In this document: one piece after another, positions 45,706-57,423 of the stretch
How positions within the stretch are numbered: position 1 is the stretch's first letter
Layout: the number at the start of each line of letters is the position of its first letter
Assembly: GCA_021234155.1 (NCBI GenBank)
Contig: JAJEKV010000028.1
Span: 17,164,825-17,228,824 of the forward strand
DNA: 64,000 nt
Source of the DNA: Isoetes taiwanensis
Lineage: Eukaryota > Streptophyta > Lycopodiopsida > Isoetales > Isoetaceae
Direction: 5' to 3'
Notes under the pieces: model-generated
Seen by the model: the letters and a program-made list of their open reading frames with translations, nothing else
Databases searched by the model: none
What the model was told of the DNA's origin: nothing
Translations under genes and position numbers: made by a program

Positions 45706-46892
45706 TCATTGACGATTGCCTTCATCCTTGTCAACCCAATTACACTTGAAGAACGTGTAAAAACCTTCAAGCTTGCCAATTCTGTCAAGTTCCTTGTTAT
45801 AGTTCCTACTCATCTTCCTATGATGGGCTAGCGCCATTAAGGCCACTTCCATATTGAAGAGGCTTTTAATTTTATCAATGCTAACTTCTTGCCCCCCGTA
45901 AGCAACCTGACACCGATGCTTCCAGACCACCCAAAGGGCAATTGATACCAGTGAAGTAGTAATGTGGCAGCTCCCAGATGAAATTATAATACCTGGCCAG
46001 TTGAGTTGGTGTAAGTCAAGTCCTAGAATAGGAGTAGCCCACCTCCAGAAATCAGAAATCCTAGGGCAAAAAAACATGTGTGCAGTAGATTCGCTAACTT
46101 GACAACCTAGAGGGCACAGTTCACTTGCTGAGATACCTCTTAGGAAGAGTTTAGCATTGGAGGAGAGACCACCTTGAAGGGCTGTCCACTGCAAGAACTG
46201 GATTCTTCGAGAACACATGGACTTCCAGGAGTTGGCAAGGAGTTGAATAGTAGCTGGTCTATTGACCGCTAGAATGAGCTCGTCTTTAAGGGGAACTTCT
46301 CCACGAAGCGCTCGATATACCTTAGCTACCTTGTAGGAAGGGGATTCCACACACTCCCAACTTTCTTCAGGACCCTCCAGCCCAGAGAGATCAGAGATAT
46401 TGGCTTGGATTTCCCTCAGGATCTTCCTATCACCCTCGCCAGCGTTTGGGACCAACCCTTTTAGTTTGGACCAAGAGATCCATCTACCATTCTCCCAAAG
46501 ATGAGATAGCCTAGAGACCCCGTGAACTTTCTACTTACTATAGATCCGGGGGTGTACTAGTGCAAGAGGAAGATTCCTTGATCCCCAAACCCTAATATTC
46601 CAAAAAAGATTGATCTTACCAGCATGTGGAGGTAGCTTAGCAGGAGAGCATAATGGCTGCACCTTCGCCCATGCTTGAAGTATTGTTCTCATAACAGGAG
46701 AGGTACCTGGGGCTATCTTAAAGTCTCTAAAGGCAGCCCCGAAATCATCCCTTGAGAGGGAAGGCTTGCTTTTGAGTTTACACCGTTAAAACCAATATCT
46801 GACAAATACTAGGGCAGGGGAAGTGTCACCTTGCAGTACTCTCCATACGTATCTGGCTGCTAATGCCTGAGCCTGAGAGAAGGGGTCTTTGC
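45706..46892 (-). pseudogene. LINE B ORF2, C-terminal part after the Copia
   Basis: Begins with QAQALAARYVWRVLQGD right at the Copia edge. Stops near 46790 and 46530 precede the final open stretch (46455-45706), which has LFLRGISASELCPLGC, STAHMFFCPRISDFW and an ALWVVWKHR block. This is the zf-RVT-like domain plus tail. It continues the reverse transcriptase at 52952-53587. Confidence 0.85.
46888..46892. repeat. Copia target-site duplication, left (TTTGC)
   Basis: TTTGC directly before the LTR, matched by TTTGC at 52952-52956 after the other LTR. Five bases is the usual Copia duplication. Confidence 0.95.
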
Positions 46893-47762
46893 TGTAGGAT
46901 ATAAAGAGAAATTCTTCAATTGTCACAAGCAATGGTCTAGCAAGATTTTCAAATTCAACTATGTACTTGAATGCAACAAGTGATCTTAGTGGAAAGCCAA
47001 GTTATGGTCACTTATTTCCACTAGATTTCTCCATATACACTTTGCAATCATGCAACCTCAAAAATAACAAACAATGTCTCTAGAACAATAATAATGCAAT
47101 GGTCAATAATCTCCTTTCAATAAGCTCCTTTAACCATTATATTACTGTAGCCTCTTGCAATTATTCTTCAATCCTTTGTATGCTCGGGTTCATTCAAAAT
47201 CCAATATGATTAACTCCCGAATCATCTGCATACACCGCCCCCTATTGTTTCGTTTGTTCTTCATACTTGTAGTGCACAATCCGGCGGTTAAGGCCTTTCC
47301 AATCTGGGTTTCTGCTTCGTCCACAATATCCCACAGACGTCAATGTGGAAATACGCTGCCTTCGATAATATCCCACATGCATACTTCGAATAATGAGCTC
47401 CCTGTACCATTGAACCTAATATTATCTTTTAAGTTAACTTCAAGGATTCCGTTAACCTTGAAGCTAGGTTCATAACAATGTTGACCATCAAATAATCATC
47501 AAGTAGTAACCTTAGAAGCTTAGCTTAGCTCATACTAGCACATTTAAGGTTACCTCTTAATAGATCTATCATCTTCATCATCACATTTTAGCTTAGGAAA
47601 CAATATCTGTGATTGGGCTATGATTATCCACTGCCACTACTTCTCATGGACTTTGATTTTGTTTGACGCTGTTGTGCCTACATCTTTGCCTCCCATAGAC
47701 ATTATCCACTGCCACTGCTTCTCATGGATATTTGTGAGACTTATTAAGCTGAAAACTCATCA
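46893..47762 (-). repeat. Copia 3' LTR
   Basis: On the minus strand it runs from TGATGAGTTTTCAGC to TTTATATCCTACA, TG...CA ends. The purine tract AAGCTGAAGGAGGAG lies directly upstream on the element strand (47763-47777). Confidence 0.95.
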
Positions 47763-47770
47763 CTCCTCCT

Positions 47771-50700
47771 TCAGCTTATAAGTCTGTCTAATACATTCAG
47801 TTCAGCCTTGAAGCAAGCATACTTATTTTCTGGTAAGGCTTTAGTGAAAATGTCTGCTACCTGTTTGTTGGTGTCAACATACTCCATGTGTATTAGCCTT
47901 TTCTCAGCTAGGTCTCGTATGAAGTGCATGCTCAATTCAATGTGCTTGGTCCTGTCATGATGTACAGGGTTCTTCACAATTGCTATGCAGCTTTGGCTGT
48001 CTGTCCAGATGTTTGTAGGATCCATTTGTTCACATTGCAATTCAGCTAGTAATCTCCTTAGCCATACTATCTCTTTGGCAACTAGTGCAGCAGCTGCATA
48101 TTCAGCTTCTGCTGAACTCATGGCCACAGCTGATTGCTTTTTGCATCTCCAGGAAATAACTCCTCCTCCTAGAAATATTGCATATCCTGAAGTGGATCTC
48201 CTTGTATGCAGGTCTCCTCCCCAATCTGCATCACTATAACATCCCAATGTTAGATTTTCTGAATTAAAACAAATACCATGCCCTTGAGTTCCTTTTAGGT
48301 ATTTCAAAACTCGTTTGGCTGCCTCCCAATGTTCTCTTGTTGCATTGTGATTTCTTCTGCTGAGGATGTTGACTGCATAAGCAATATCAGGCCGAGTATT
48401 ATTAGCCAAATAAAGCAAACACCCAATTAGTGCCCTATAAGGAATATTTTCCATTTGAGCAATGTCTTCTTCAGTATATTCTTGCACATAAGTTAACCTA
48501 TGTCCTGGAGTCATTGGAATTCTTGCTGGTTTTGCTTCAGTTAGGTTGAACCTTTTGAGCATATTTTCCACATGCTTGTCTTGATGTAACCTCAACCATT
48601 TTTGCTCTCTATTCCTGTCAACCTCTATACCTAGGAACCTTTTCAGTTCACCTAGGTCTGCCATTTGAAACCGTGATTTCAGGATGTCTTTGCATAAATT
48701 TAGAATCTTCATAGAACTAGCCATCATGGTACAATCATCCACATACAATGCAACTATGCAATAATCTTCACCTTGCTTGAATCTATACAAGTTGCCATCA
48801 TTTTGCAACTTCTCAAAATTCTGTTCTTGTAAAAATTGGTTCATACATAGATACCATTCCCTTGGTGATTGTTTCAATCCATATACAGCCCTATTCAGTT
48901 TCCATATCATGTTTTCCCCTTTCTCATAGCCTGGTGCTTGCCTCATGAAAGCCTCCTCCTCAAGTTTTGCATTTAAAAATGTTGTTTTGACATCCATATG
49001 ATGCAATTCTAAATTCAGAGCATTTGCCATAGCTAATAAAATTCGGATGCTTGTAAGTTTTACTATAGGTGAATAGGTCTCATCATAATCTCTGCCCTTT
49101 TTCTGAGTGTATCCTTGAGCAACTAACCTTGCTTTAAATTTCTTGCTTCTGGGTTAAGCTTGATTTTGTACAACCATTTACACCCTATGATATTCTGCTT
49201 GCCATCAGATTTTACTAGTTCATATGTGTTTGTATCTTCAAATGATTTAAGCTCATCATGCATGGCTGCCATCCATTCTTTTTTGTCTGGACTTTCTTGG
49301 ACCTCTGCATAGTTCTGTGGTATGGCTTCATCTTCCAGAATGGTCATTATTTGCTCATGTTCTACTGCTCCAATACGTCTACTTTTACCCTGTTCAGTTC
49401 TGCCATAAGGTTTGTCTCCTAACTTTGCTTCTTCAAGTAATTTTTCTGCTTGAGTTTTCCTTTTCCCTTTTATTTTTACTGCATCATGTACTTCTTGCAT
49501 TCCTTGTTGTGATTCTTGCTCCACCTCAGCAGCTTTATGTTCATCATGTACTTGAGTAACTTGATTCTCTTCTTCTTCTGCATTTCCCTGAATGTTCTGC
49601 ACCTCCTCCTCTCCTTGAACAGCCTGCTCAATCTCCTCTGTCTCATCAGCCTCATTAGTATCAAATTCACCCATAGGTTCTATACTTTTAGATACTATTT
49701 TTACTCCCTTTTTGTATCTGTGTTTGTATAAGACATTCTCATTGAATAAAACATCTCGGCTGACCACAATGGTTTTTGTTTCAGGATTATATACTCTATA
49801 TCCCTTAGCTTCATTGTCATAGCCAACCAAAAACCCAATCTCAGCTCTATTGTCCAATTTTTTCCTTAGTTCTGAGGGGGCATGAGTATATACCAAGCAA
49901 CCATAAACCTTGTATTTCATATAGTCTACTTTCTCATTTGGATTCCATACAATGTTTGGTATATTCCCATGCAATGCAGATGATGGAAGAACATTCTGAA
50001 TTTCTATGGCAGTTTGCAAGGCTTCTACCCAAAGATAATTTGGCAGGCCACTTTCCTTTAGCATAGACCTGACAGCATCCATAATTGTCCTGTTTTTCCT
50101 TTCAGAGACCCCATTTTGTTGAGGAGTGTACCTGCATGTTAACTGTCTTTTGATGCCATGTGTGATACAGAATGTTTTAAACTTTGCAGATAGATATTCC
50201 CCTCCACGGTCTGACCTAATACATTTTAGCTTGTGGCATGTTTCCCTTTCCATTTCGGCCACATATTGTTTGAATGCATTTAGAGATTGTGATTTCTTTT
50301 CCAAAGAATATGTTTTGCATTTTCTGCTATGATCATCAGTGAATGTTATGAAATATCTCTTGTTTCCTCTTCCTCTTACATTTAATGGACCACATAAGTC
50401 AGAGTGTACCAATTCTAGAGTTTGTTGAGTTTTAGATTCTCTTTTAGCAAAAGGCAATCTATGCAACTTTCCAAGTGCACATCCCTCACAAATTTGATTG
50501 ATTTTGTTGTCTCCATAATCTATAAGGCCTTGTTTATATAACATTTCCAATTTCTTGTAATCTGTGTGAGCTAATCTGTTATGCCAGAGATCTACACCAA
50601 CTTCTGATATGGCATTCACACCACAATGCACAAGGTTGTTTAACTCAAACAAATTACCAACCCTCTTGGCATAAAACTTCAATTCATCTTTGAGAAAAAC

Positions 50701-52059
50701 ATTACATTGCTCAGCTTCAAATGTTACTCTATATCCCAAATCACATAATTGACTGACTGAAATTAGATTTTTAATTGTAGCTGGAACACACAACACATCC
50801 TCTATATTTATGATGTTTCCCCTCAAGTCTTCTAGTTGTAATAGCCCACTTCCTTCAATATCTTGCAAAGCACCATTGCCTACTTGAATCTTCCTTGATT
50901 TGGCAGTTGAAAATTGCTTCAACAAAACAGCATCCTTTACTACTGATCTTTCAGCTCCAGAATCAACTATTAAATGACCAGCTTTATTAGTACATACATT
51001 CTCATTTATAACTGCAAAACCACTTAATACCTCATCTTCATCTTCTGCTTCTGCTTTAGTTTTGGCTTCTTGTTCTTCTCGAGCAATGTATGCTCTCTCA
51101 TAGCCTCGACCCCTGCCTCTACCAGATCTTCCACTGCTGGATTCACCTCTTCCTCTAGGAGTTCTGCCATAATTTTTAGGTGTGGGACACTTGGATGCAG
51201 CATGGCCTCTCCCCCCACAGTTATAGCAATTAAATTCCTTTTTGAGTTTAGGGCATTCATTTTTATAGTGCCCTGCTTCATGACAGTGGTAGCAGATTAT
51301 TTTTCCTCTCTTTTTCAGCATTAATATCTCAGGGGTTTCCTCATTTTGACTTTGCCTTAATACCTTCTTTTGCTCCCATTCAGTTCTAAGCATAACCTCT
51401 GCCTCTTCTCTACTTTTACTTGTGTTTCTAATAAACAATGACAAGGTCTCATTTTCTGCTATGGCCTTTGAAATTTGCAATACCTGACTCCTCTCAGATA
51501 TGGCAATCCCAGCACCCTCTAGGTCAGCAATCAAGTTGTCAAACTTGTTAAAGAATTCAGACACGTCTTCTTCCTCTCTAAGCTTTAGATTTCTTAGCTC
51601 ATTTTCCAATAGATCTATTTGTGAAGATGTTTTTTCTTCATAATGCTTAAGAAGAAATTTCCACATCTCCCTAGGACTGAGAGATCTTAATTTTAAACGT
51701 ATAGCAGGACTTACCTTACAAGTTATGATCCCTTGGGCTTCTTTAATTTTTGCTTGCAAGGATTTTGCTCCTCCTGCACTGTTACCTCCTCCAGAGCGTC
51801 CAGTGCTTGTTCCTGAGCCTGCTGCACCTGCTCCTGCAGTCTCTGCAGTTTGTTGCCCACCAGCAGCTCCAACTACTGACCCTGTAGAGGCAGTTCTTGT
51901 CAGTACCCCTGCAGACACTTGAATCTTTGGATCAACTACCTCCCAGAGGTCCTCTACATCCAGGACATGCATTATGGCATCCTTCCATATCTGAAATCCT
52001 GGTCCCCCTTTGTATACATCAATGGTGTTGAGCAGACTAGCTCCAAATCTGCTAGACAT
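47771..52059 (-). CDS. Copia gag-pol polyprotein with one frameshift
   Basis: Start chosen at 52059 (MSSRFGASLLNTIDVYKG), just after the primer site; an earlier ATG lies in the LTR. In order: gag (FQIWKDAIMHVLDVEDLW); two zinc knuckles, CYHCHEAGHYKNEC and CYNCGGRGHAASKC (about 51186-51293); protease with DSGA (about 50955); pre-integrase LWHNRLAHTDYKKLEML and CEGCALGKLHRLPF; integrase core VHSDLCGPL, IRSDRGGEY and TPQQNGVSERKNR; reverse transcriptase with YVDD at 48732-48743; RNase H with SSAEAEYAAA and the FTKAL end. Between about 49150 and 49120 one missing base (in a GGC Gly codon by inference) shifts the frame from KLNPEARN to FKARLVAQGY. Otherwise no stops were seen over ~1,430 codons. 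Confidence 0.95.
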
Positions 52060-52070
52060 GGCTTGAGATG

Positions 52071-52082
52071 GCTCTGATACCA
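52071..52082 (-). promoter_or_regulatory. Copia primer-binding site
   Basis: TGGTATCAGAGC on the minus strand, one base after the 5' LTR, is complementary to the 3' end of plant initiator tRNA-Met. Confidence 0.95.
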
Positions 52083-52083
52083 C

Positions 52084-52951
52084 TGTAGGATATAAAGAGA
52101 AATTCTTCAATTGTCACAAGCAATGGTCTAGCAAGATTTTCAAATTCAACTATGTACTTGAATGCAACAAGTGATCTTAGTGGAAAGCCAAGTTATGGTC
52201 ACTTATTTCCACTAGATTTCTCCATATACACTTTGCAATCATGCAACCTCAAAAATAACAAACAATGTCTCTAGAACAATAATAATGCAATGGTCAATAA
52301 TCTCCTTTCAATAAGCTCCTTTAACCATTATATTACTGTAGCCTCTTGCAATTATTCTTCAATCCTTTGTATGCTCGAGTTCATTCAAAATCCGATATGA
52401 TTAACTCCCGAATCATCTGCATACACCGCCCCCTATTGTTTCGTTTGTTCTTCATACTTGTAGTGCACAATCCGGCGGTTAAGGCCTTTCCAATCTGGGT
52501 TTCTGCTTCGTCCACAATATCCCACAGACGTCAATGTGGAAATACGCTGCCTTCGATAATATCCCACATGCATACTTCGAATAATGAGCTCCCTGTACCA
52601 TTGAACCTAATATTATCTTTTAAGTTAACTTCAAGGATTCCGTTAACCTTGAAGCTAGGTTCATAATGTTGACCATCAAATAATCATCAAGTAGTAACCT
52701 TAGAAGCTTAGCTTAGCTCATACGTAGCACATTTAAGGTTACCTCTTAATAGATCTATCATCTTCATCATCACATTTTAGCTTAGGAAACAATATCTGTG
52801 ATTGGGCTATGATTATTCACTGCCACTGCTTCTCATGGACTTTGATTTTGTTTGACGCTGTTGTGCCTACATCTTTGCCTCCCATAGACATTATCCACTG
52901 CCACTGCTTCTCATGGATATTTGTGAGACTTATTAAGCTGAAAACTCATCA
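52084..52951 (-). repeat. Copia 5' LTR
   Basis: Nearly identical to 46893-47762. Short frames inside the two LTRs (for example 47155-47475 and 52346-52666) are identical duplicates of LTR sequence, not genes. Confidence 0.95.
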
Positions 52952-52956
52952 TTTGC

Positions 52957-55571
52957 AACCAAGACCACCTTCTTTCTTATCTCTACATAATTCAGACCAA
53001 CCAACCTTGGCCATACCTCCCCAGATAAATTTCCTGATTATGACCTGGATCTGGTTGTACACAAATTTCTGCGCCACTATTACCGACGAGAAGAAAATAT
53101 GAGAGGCAGCAAGGACAGCATTGGCCACTATTACACGCCCAGACACGGCAAGACCTTTGGCTGACCATAGGGCAACTTTCTTCTGAAGACGATCCAACAG
53201 AGGCGACCAGAGTCCTTTGATATTATCAGATAACGAAAGTGGAAGGCCCAGGAGAGTAATCGATTCACCTGCTTTCACCACCGGAAACCCTAGCATACTG
53301 GCTCGAGGATCACGCGCAGTTTCTAGTGCCCATAGAGTGGAACATTTGTTAGGGTTAAGACCAATCCCGGATACGATCTCAAAAGCCAGAAGAACGTCTC
53401 GAAATGCCTGAAAGCTACCATCATCAAATCTGAGAAACATGAAGGTATCGTCAGCATATTGCATAATTGTGAGCTCGTCAGCACCACCAGGTAGAGAGAG
53501 ACCACTCATTGAACCCTCTGGAATTTTGAGTTTCACCATCCTAGTAAGTAGATTTGCCATGATGAGAAACAAGGAGCCAAAGGGCACCCTTGCCTGATAC
53601 CTTTTCGGAGATCAAAGAGGCCAGATGGTTCACCATTCACAAGCACCGATGCTGATGCTAATTTGTTCATGCCCATAGAAATATCAACAAACTGCCTATG
53701 AAAATCCATATGAACCATTACCTCTTGCAGATCCTCCCATCTAAGAGAGTCATAGGCCTTCCTGAAATCCATCTTTATCAGCACACAGTTCTGTCTTAAT
53801 ACCCTACACCAATGTAACCCTTCCCTTGCAGCCAAATAATTATCCAGAATGTTTCTTCCAGAGAGAAAGGCTGATTGTTCTCTGCCAATAATCCTATTTA
53901 GAATAGGTTTCAGACGGTTAGCCAGAACTTTTATGATGACCTTATATAGGACATTGGTCAAAGCAATAGGTCTCCACTCACTGCTAACCTGAGGTCTTGA
54001 CACTTTAGGGACGAGAGTGATGAATCCAGCTGCCAAGGAAGGATGTAAAAGCTGGGAGTTCCATGCACCTCTAATAGCCCTGAGGAAGCCCTGCCCCAAG
54101 AATGCCCAAAACTCCCTGAAAAACTCCGGGGAAAATCCGTCTGGACCAGGGGATTTTCCAGTTGCCAAGGAACAAAGAGTTCTATAAACTTCTTCATCCC
54201 CTAACTGTTGAAGTAAGGATTGATTGTCAGCTTCCGAAACCAAGTGCGCCCAATTAACCTTTGGCAGCCATCTAGCAATTTCTGATTTATAAGAGGATGG
54301 AAGCGGTTCCTCTTTAAATTGGTCCTGGAAGCTTCCCCTAATGAAGCGCTTGATTTCATCCTGATCTGTTAAGAGGACCTGATTTTGATCATTGATAGAA
54401 GTAATGCTATTTTCTGCTAATCTAGCCCCAGGCAATCTAAAAAAACACTTAGAATTCTCATGATCAAGTTCAGCATACCATTTAGTTTTGGAGCGTATAG
54501 CTGCACCCCTTGCTTCCTCCTCTTCTATAGCTTTAGCTTTGCTTTCGAGCTCCTCCTCCAAAGCATGTTTATCTCGATTGTAGGGGTCGCTAAAAAGTTC
54601 CTGTTTAATAATCCGGACACTATTGTAGACAAGATCCTTTTCCTTTTTAAAGATCAGAGCCCTATTTCTTCCCCATTTCTTGATCCAAACTTTCATGAGG
54701 TTGAGCTTATGGGCCCACGCCTTCATGGAGGGGGAGTTGTCCCCATTTTCTAGTGAGCCGAGAAAAGCCTTAAAAGGGCTACAGAACACTTCTTTGGTTA
54801 GCCATGAGACGTTGAACTTGAAAGGAATATTACCTGCTTTTCTGGCAGAGGGGATATCTTCAAGTGTAAGCCTCTGCGGAACATGATCCGAATGAGTGAA
54901 TGCAAGATCTCCTTCAACATAAGACTTGTCCATAAATCCTGCTGATTTGTTGGCCAGGTAGAATCTATCAAGCAAACAATACACTCTATCCTGACCCTTC
55001 TGTTTGTTAGACCAGGAAAATGTAGTATTGGAGGGAGGAACCAAAGAAAAGCCTGCACTGTTGATTAGAGAAAGCCAGGCACGCTCTTCCTCTTCCTGCA
55101 AATTCCTATGCAAACCCACTTTTTGATCCCACGTGTCAGTCATATTTACTCGCCCCCAAGTATCCAGTTATCAACCACGTTCTTGTGCTGGGAAATCCAA
55201 CTCTCAATATTATTCCACATTGTTGCCCTCTCAGCAGGTTTATTGGAGGCGTAAACATTAATAAGCCCCCACTGACATTTATTGTTTTCAAATATAACTG
55301 ACTGCCACCTGCCCCCCAGACCTGAGAAATGGTTTTTCTGAGCCTAACCTTTCCAAAGGATACAAGTACCTCCCTTAGTTCCCTGAGCTGCACAACTAAA
55401 AGGGGAATAGCCATTACCCACCCAACTGCCAAGAGAACTTGCCTCAAAGTCAGGGAGCCTATGTTCCTGCAGCATGACAATGTCCGCCTTCATTGATCTA
55501 ATTGCCGCTAAGACTCTAGCACGTTTGAGTGCTCCTTTGATACCACGCAAATTCCAAGAAACAATGATCAT
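52957..55571 (-). pseudogene. LINE B ORF2, endonuclease and reverse transcriptase
   Basis: Endonuclease starts MIIVSWNLRGIKGALKRARV with DIVMLQEHRLP. Frame changes fall near 55350 and 55140. The main open stretch (55143-53533) contains DRFYLANKSAGF, HSDHVPQRL, GKSPGPDGFSPEFFREFW, WRPIALTNVLYKVI, QSAFLSGRNILDN, KMDFRKAYDSL and GIRQGCPLAP. A frameshift near 53570 leads to the catalytic YADD at 53447-53458 and continues to the Copia edge. Plant L1 type. Fewer breaks than LINE A but still inactive. Confidence 0.92.
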
Positions 55572-56526
55572 CCCGAAGAGGTTATGACTACAGGCAATCT
55601 TCCAACCCTAGGTACAAGGGTGTATCTATGTTCCTTATTGGCAGGATCACACCTCCTCACCATGTACCAAGTGGGAATAGTCATATCAAGGGGACAACAC
55701 CTAGGAGATTCCCGTATTAGGGGAAGTAAGGTTTTCGATACAAAGGAGCATAAATGTTTTAGGGAAGTCCCTTTATATATGGATCCCCTCAGACATACTG
55801 AAGAGGGGCAACTCGAGGTACCCCTATTAGCCCTTATTGGAGAGAATTCCATATTATCCCAAAAGGGGAACAAACTTCTGGAAGTACTGAAGACTATATG
55901 GAACCCCAATAGCTTCCATCATATATAAAGAGGAGGGGTATGATAACGGACACTTCTTTGTCCTTTTAAGAAGAAATTCCAAAGTGCACATACTTGCCCT
56001 TTTAAAAAGAAGTACCAAGGTGTCCCATAGGGCCAACACCTTCCATATGTCGATGTTGATGAAATAACTCAAGAGCCTCCATGTGGGTGACGGAATAGGT
56101 ATGCTAAAATTGTCTTTCAAAGTGAATAGACATAGAGAATGTAAATCTGCACCATAAAGCGTAGAGTTGTCGTCCTTCCCTAGAAACATTCCGTTTATAA
56201 GGATAATCGAGAAAATGCCCCACAGAGGGGATAGTATATGTCTAGGAGACAGCATGCCCCCCACCAAAAAGATAAGACCCAGCCATATATCATTGAGACG
56301 AGCGTGATATATCTCAGTAATATTGTTAAAATAGAAGGGGAGATAAAAATACTTGCTTAAGGTAAGAATAAGCATCATCCAATATAGAGAAAGGGCAACA
56401 ATACCAACTTTACAGGGTGTCGGTTGATCACCCCAGAAGCAGCCACGATCGAATTTATTGAGTTAGGAGAGCTGCATGGCATGGCAAAACCATCCATGAC
56501 GTTATGATCCAAGAGAAGATCTTTTA
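55572..56526. other. Unassigned DNA between LINE B ORF1 and ORF2
   Basis: Two overlapping minus-strand frames (55909-55568, 56378-55854) have hydrophobic or mixed composition and no recognisable domain. It may be untranslated LINE sequence or an older insertion. Confidence 0.3.
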
Positions 56527-56848
56527 GGGTGAAAGCATGCTAGGGTGTACCATCTAAAGTACTTTTTAGGGAGTGCAAAACTACCCAGAAAAGTACCCAG
56601 CACTGGGTACTGGGAACTTGCATAAATGCTGCAATAAATAATAAGTTTGAGAGTTAATTCATTCATATTAGTCTCTAATAGTATTGTTATCCTCTAGTAC
56701 TATATATTGACATGTTATTGACCTTCAATTCAAAAATTTTCGATTGATTTTAATGGAAAGAGAAAACAGAAAGTACCAGTTTTAAAAGTACCCAGTGTAG
56801 GTACTTTGGAGGGTTCCAAAAGTGGTACACCGTAGCATGCTTTTACCC
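56527..56848 (+). mobile_element. MITE, GGGTRAAAGCATG family, copy 2
   Basis: 322 bp with 26-bp terminal inverted repeats (GGGTGAAAGCATGCTAGGGT left, same inverted at the right with 2 changes) and a 4-bp flank repeat TTTA (56523-56526 and 56849-56852). Inside each end, GTACCCAG-type repeats (AAGTACCCAGCACTGGGTAC) form extra inverted pairs. The superfamily is unclear: a 4-bp duplication is unusual, and TTA or TA based insertion with slippage is possible. Homologous to 22569-22891 in opposite orientation. Confidence 0.85.
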
Positions 56849-57423
56849 TTTAGCCTATTTTTATGTAACCGGAATGCATCATATCTCATACACCAGCACC
56901 AAACCGTGGGTTTTCCAAAGATGTATGCAAAGCTGATTGCTATATTTTGCAGGTAGAATGCAAACCGAGATGCTCCAGACCACATACAAATAACCGAAAA
57001 GAGAGCTATTTGCACAGACCAGATATCTGCCATGACCATAATAATGAGATTATTACAGCCAAAAACCTTCACAATGAGTTGGAACATACTGAGCATTTTA
57101 TATAATCATCTGTTAAACATCTGATATAAAAAAGCTGCCTTAGAAGAACTACCTTACAAAATAAGCCTGATACAAGACGAATATAAGCCTGTGGTTAAGA
57201 AGAAAAATGGCCACAAGACTAGGAAGTATACAGAACATAAAAACTTGAAAGAAGCTTCCAGCTTCAACTTCAAAGAAGAGTATTTCCATCCTTGTTTGCA
57301 GGGAGGATCATGCATCCTTGCTCCAAAGAATGCTCCAAACATACTTTTGCTATCGATGCTTCAAAAGTGTACTTCCTCGATTTAATCCCAATATCTTTCC
57401 CTTTCTTTTTCCCATTTAGTTTC
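56849..57423. other. Gene-free stretch
   Basis: AT-rich, with no domain or repeat beyond the MITE flank. Confidence 0.35.

Larger units (their letters stand above)
46893..52951 (-). mobile_element. Young, nearly intact Copia retrotransposon
   Basis: 6,059 bp with LTRs of 870 and 868 bp, a 5-bp target duplication, an initiator tRNA-Met primer site, a purine tract and one gag-pol frame. By eye the LTRs differ at only about seven places, including one 3-bp gap and one 1-bp gap, so the insertion is recent. It lies inside LINE B ORF2 and so is younger than LINE B. A single 1-base deletion in pol is the only break seen. Confidence 0.96.

Noticed and set aside
47155-52666. Identical 106-codon frames in the two Copia LTRs (47155-47475 and 52346-52666)
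   Set aside because: They are the same LTR sequence duplicated by the element and run antisense to it, with no domain.
55568-56378. Possible organellar or host gene in two minus-strand frames
   Set aside because: No family signature could be identified; position between LINE ORF1 and ORF2 makes element spacer more likely.
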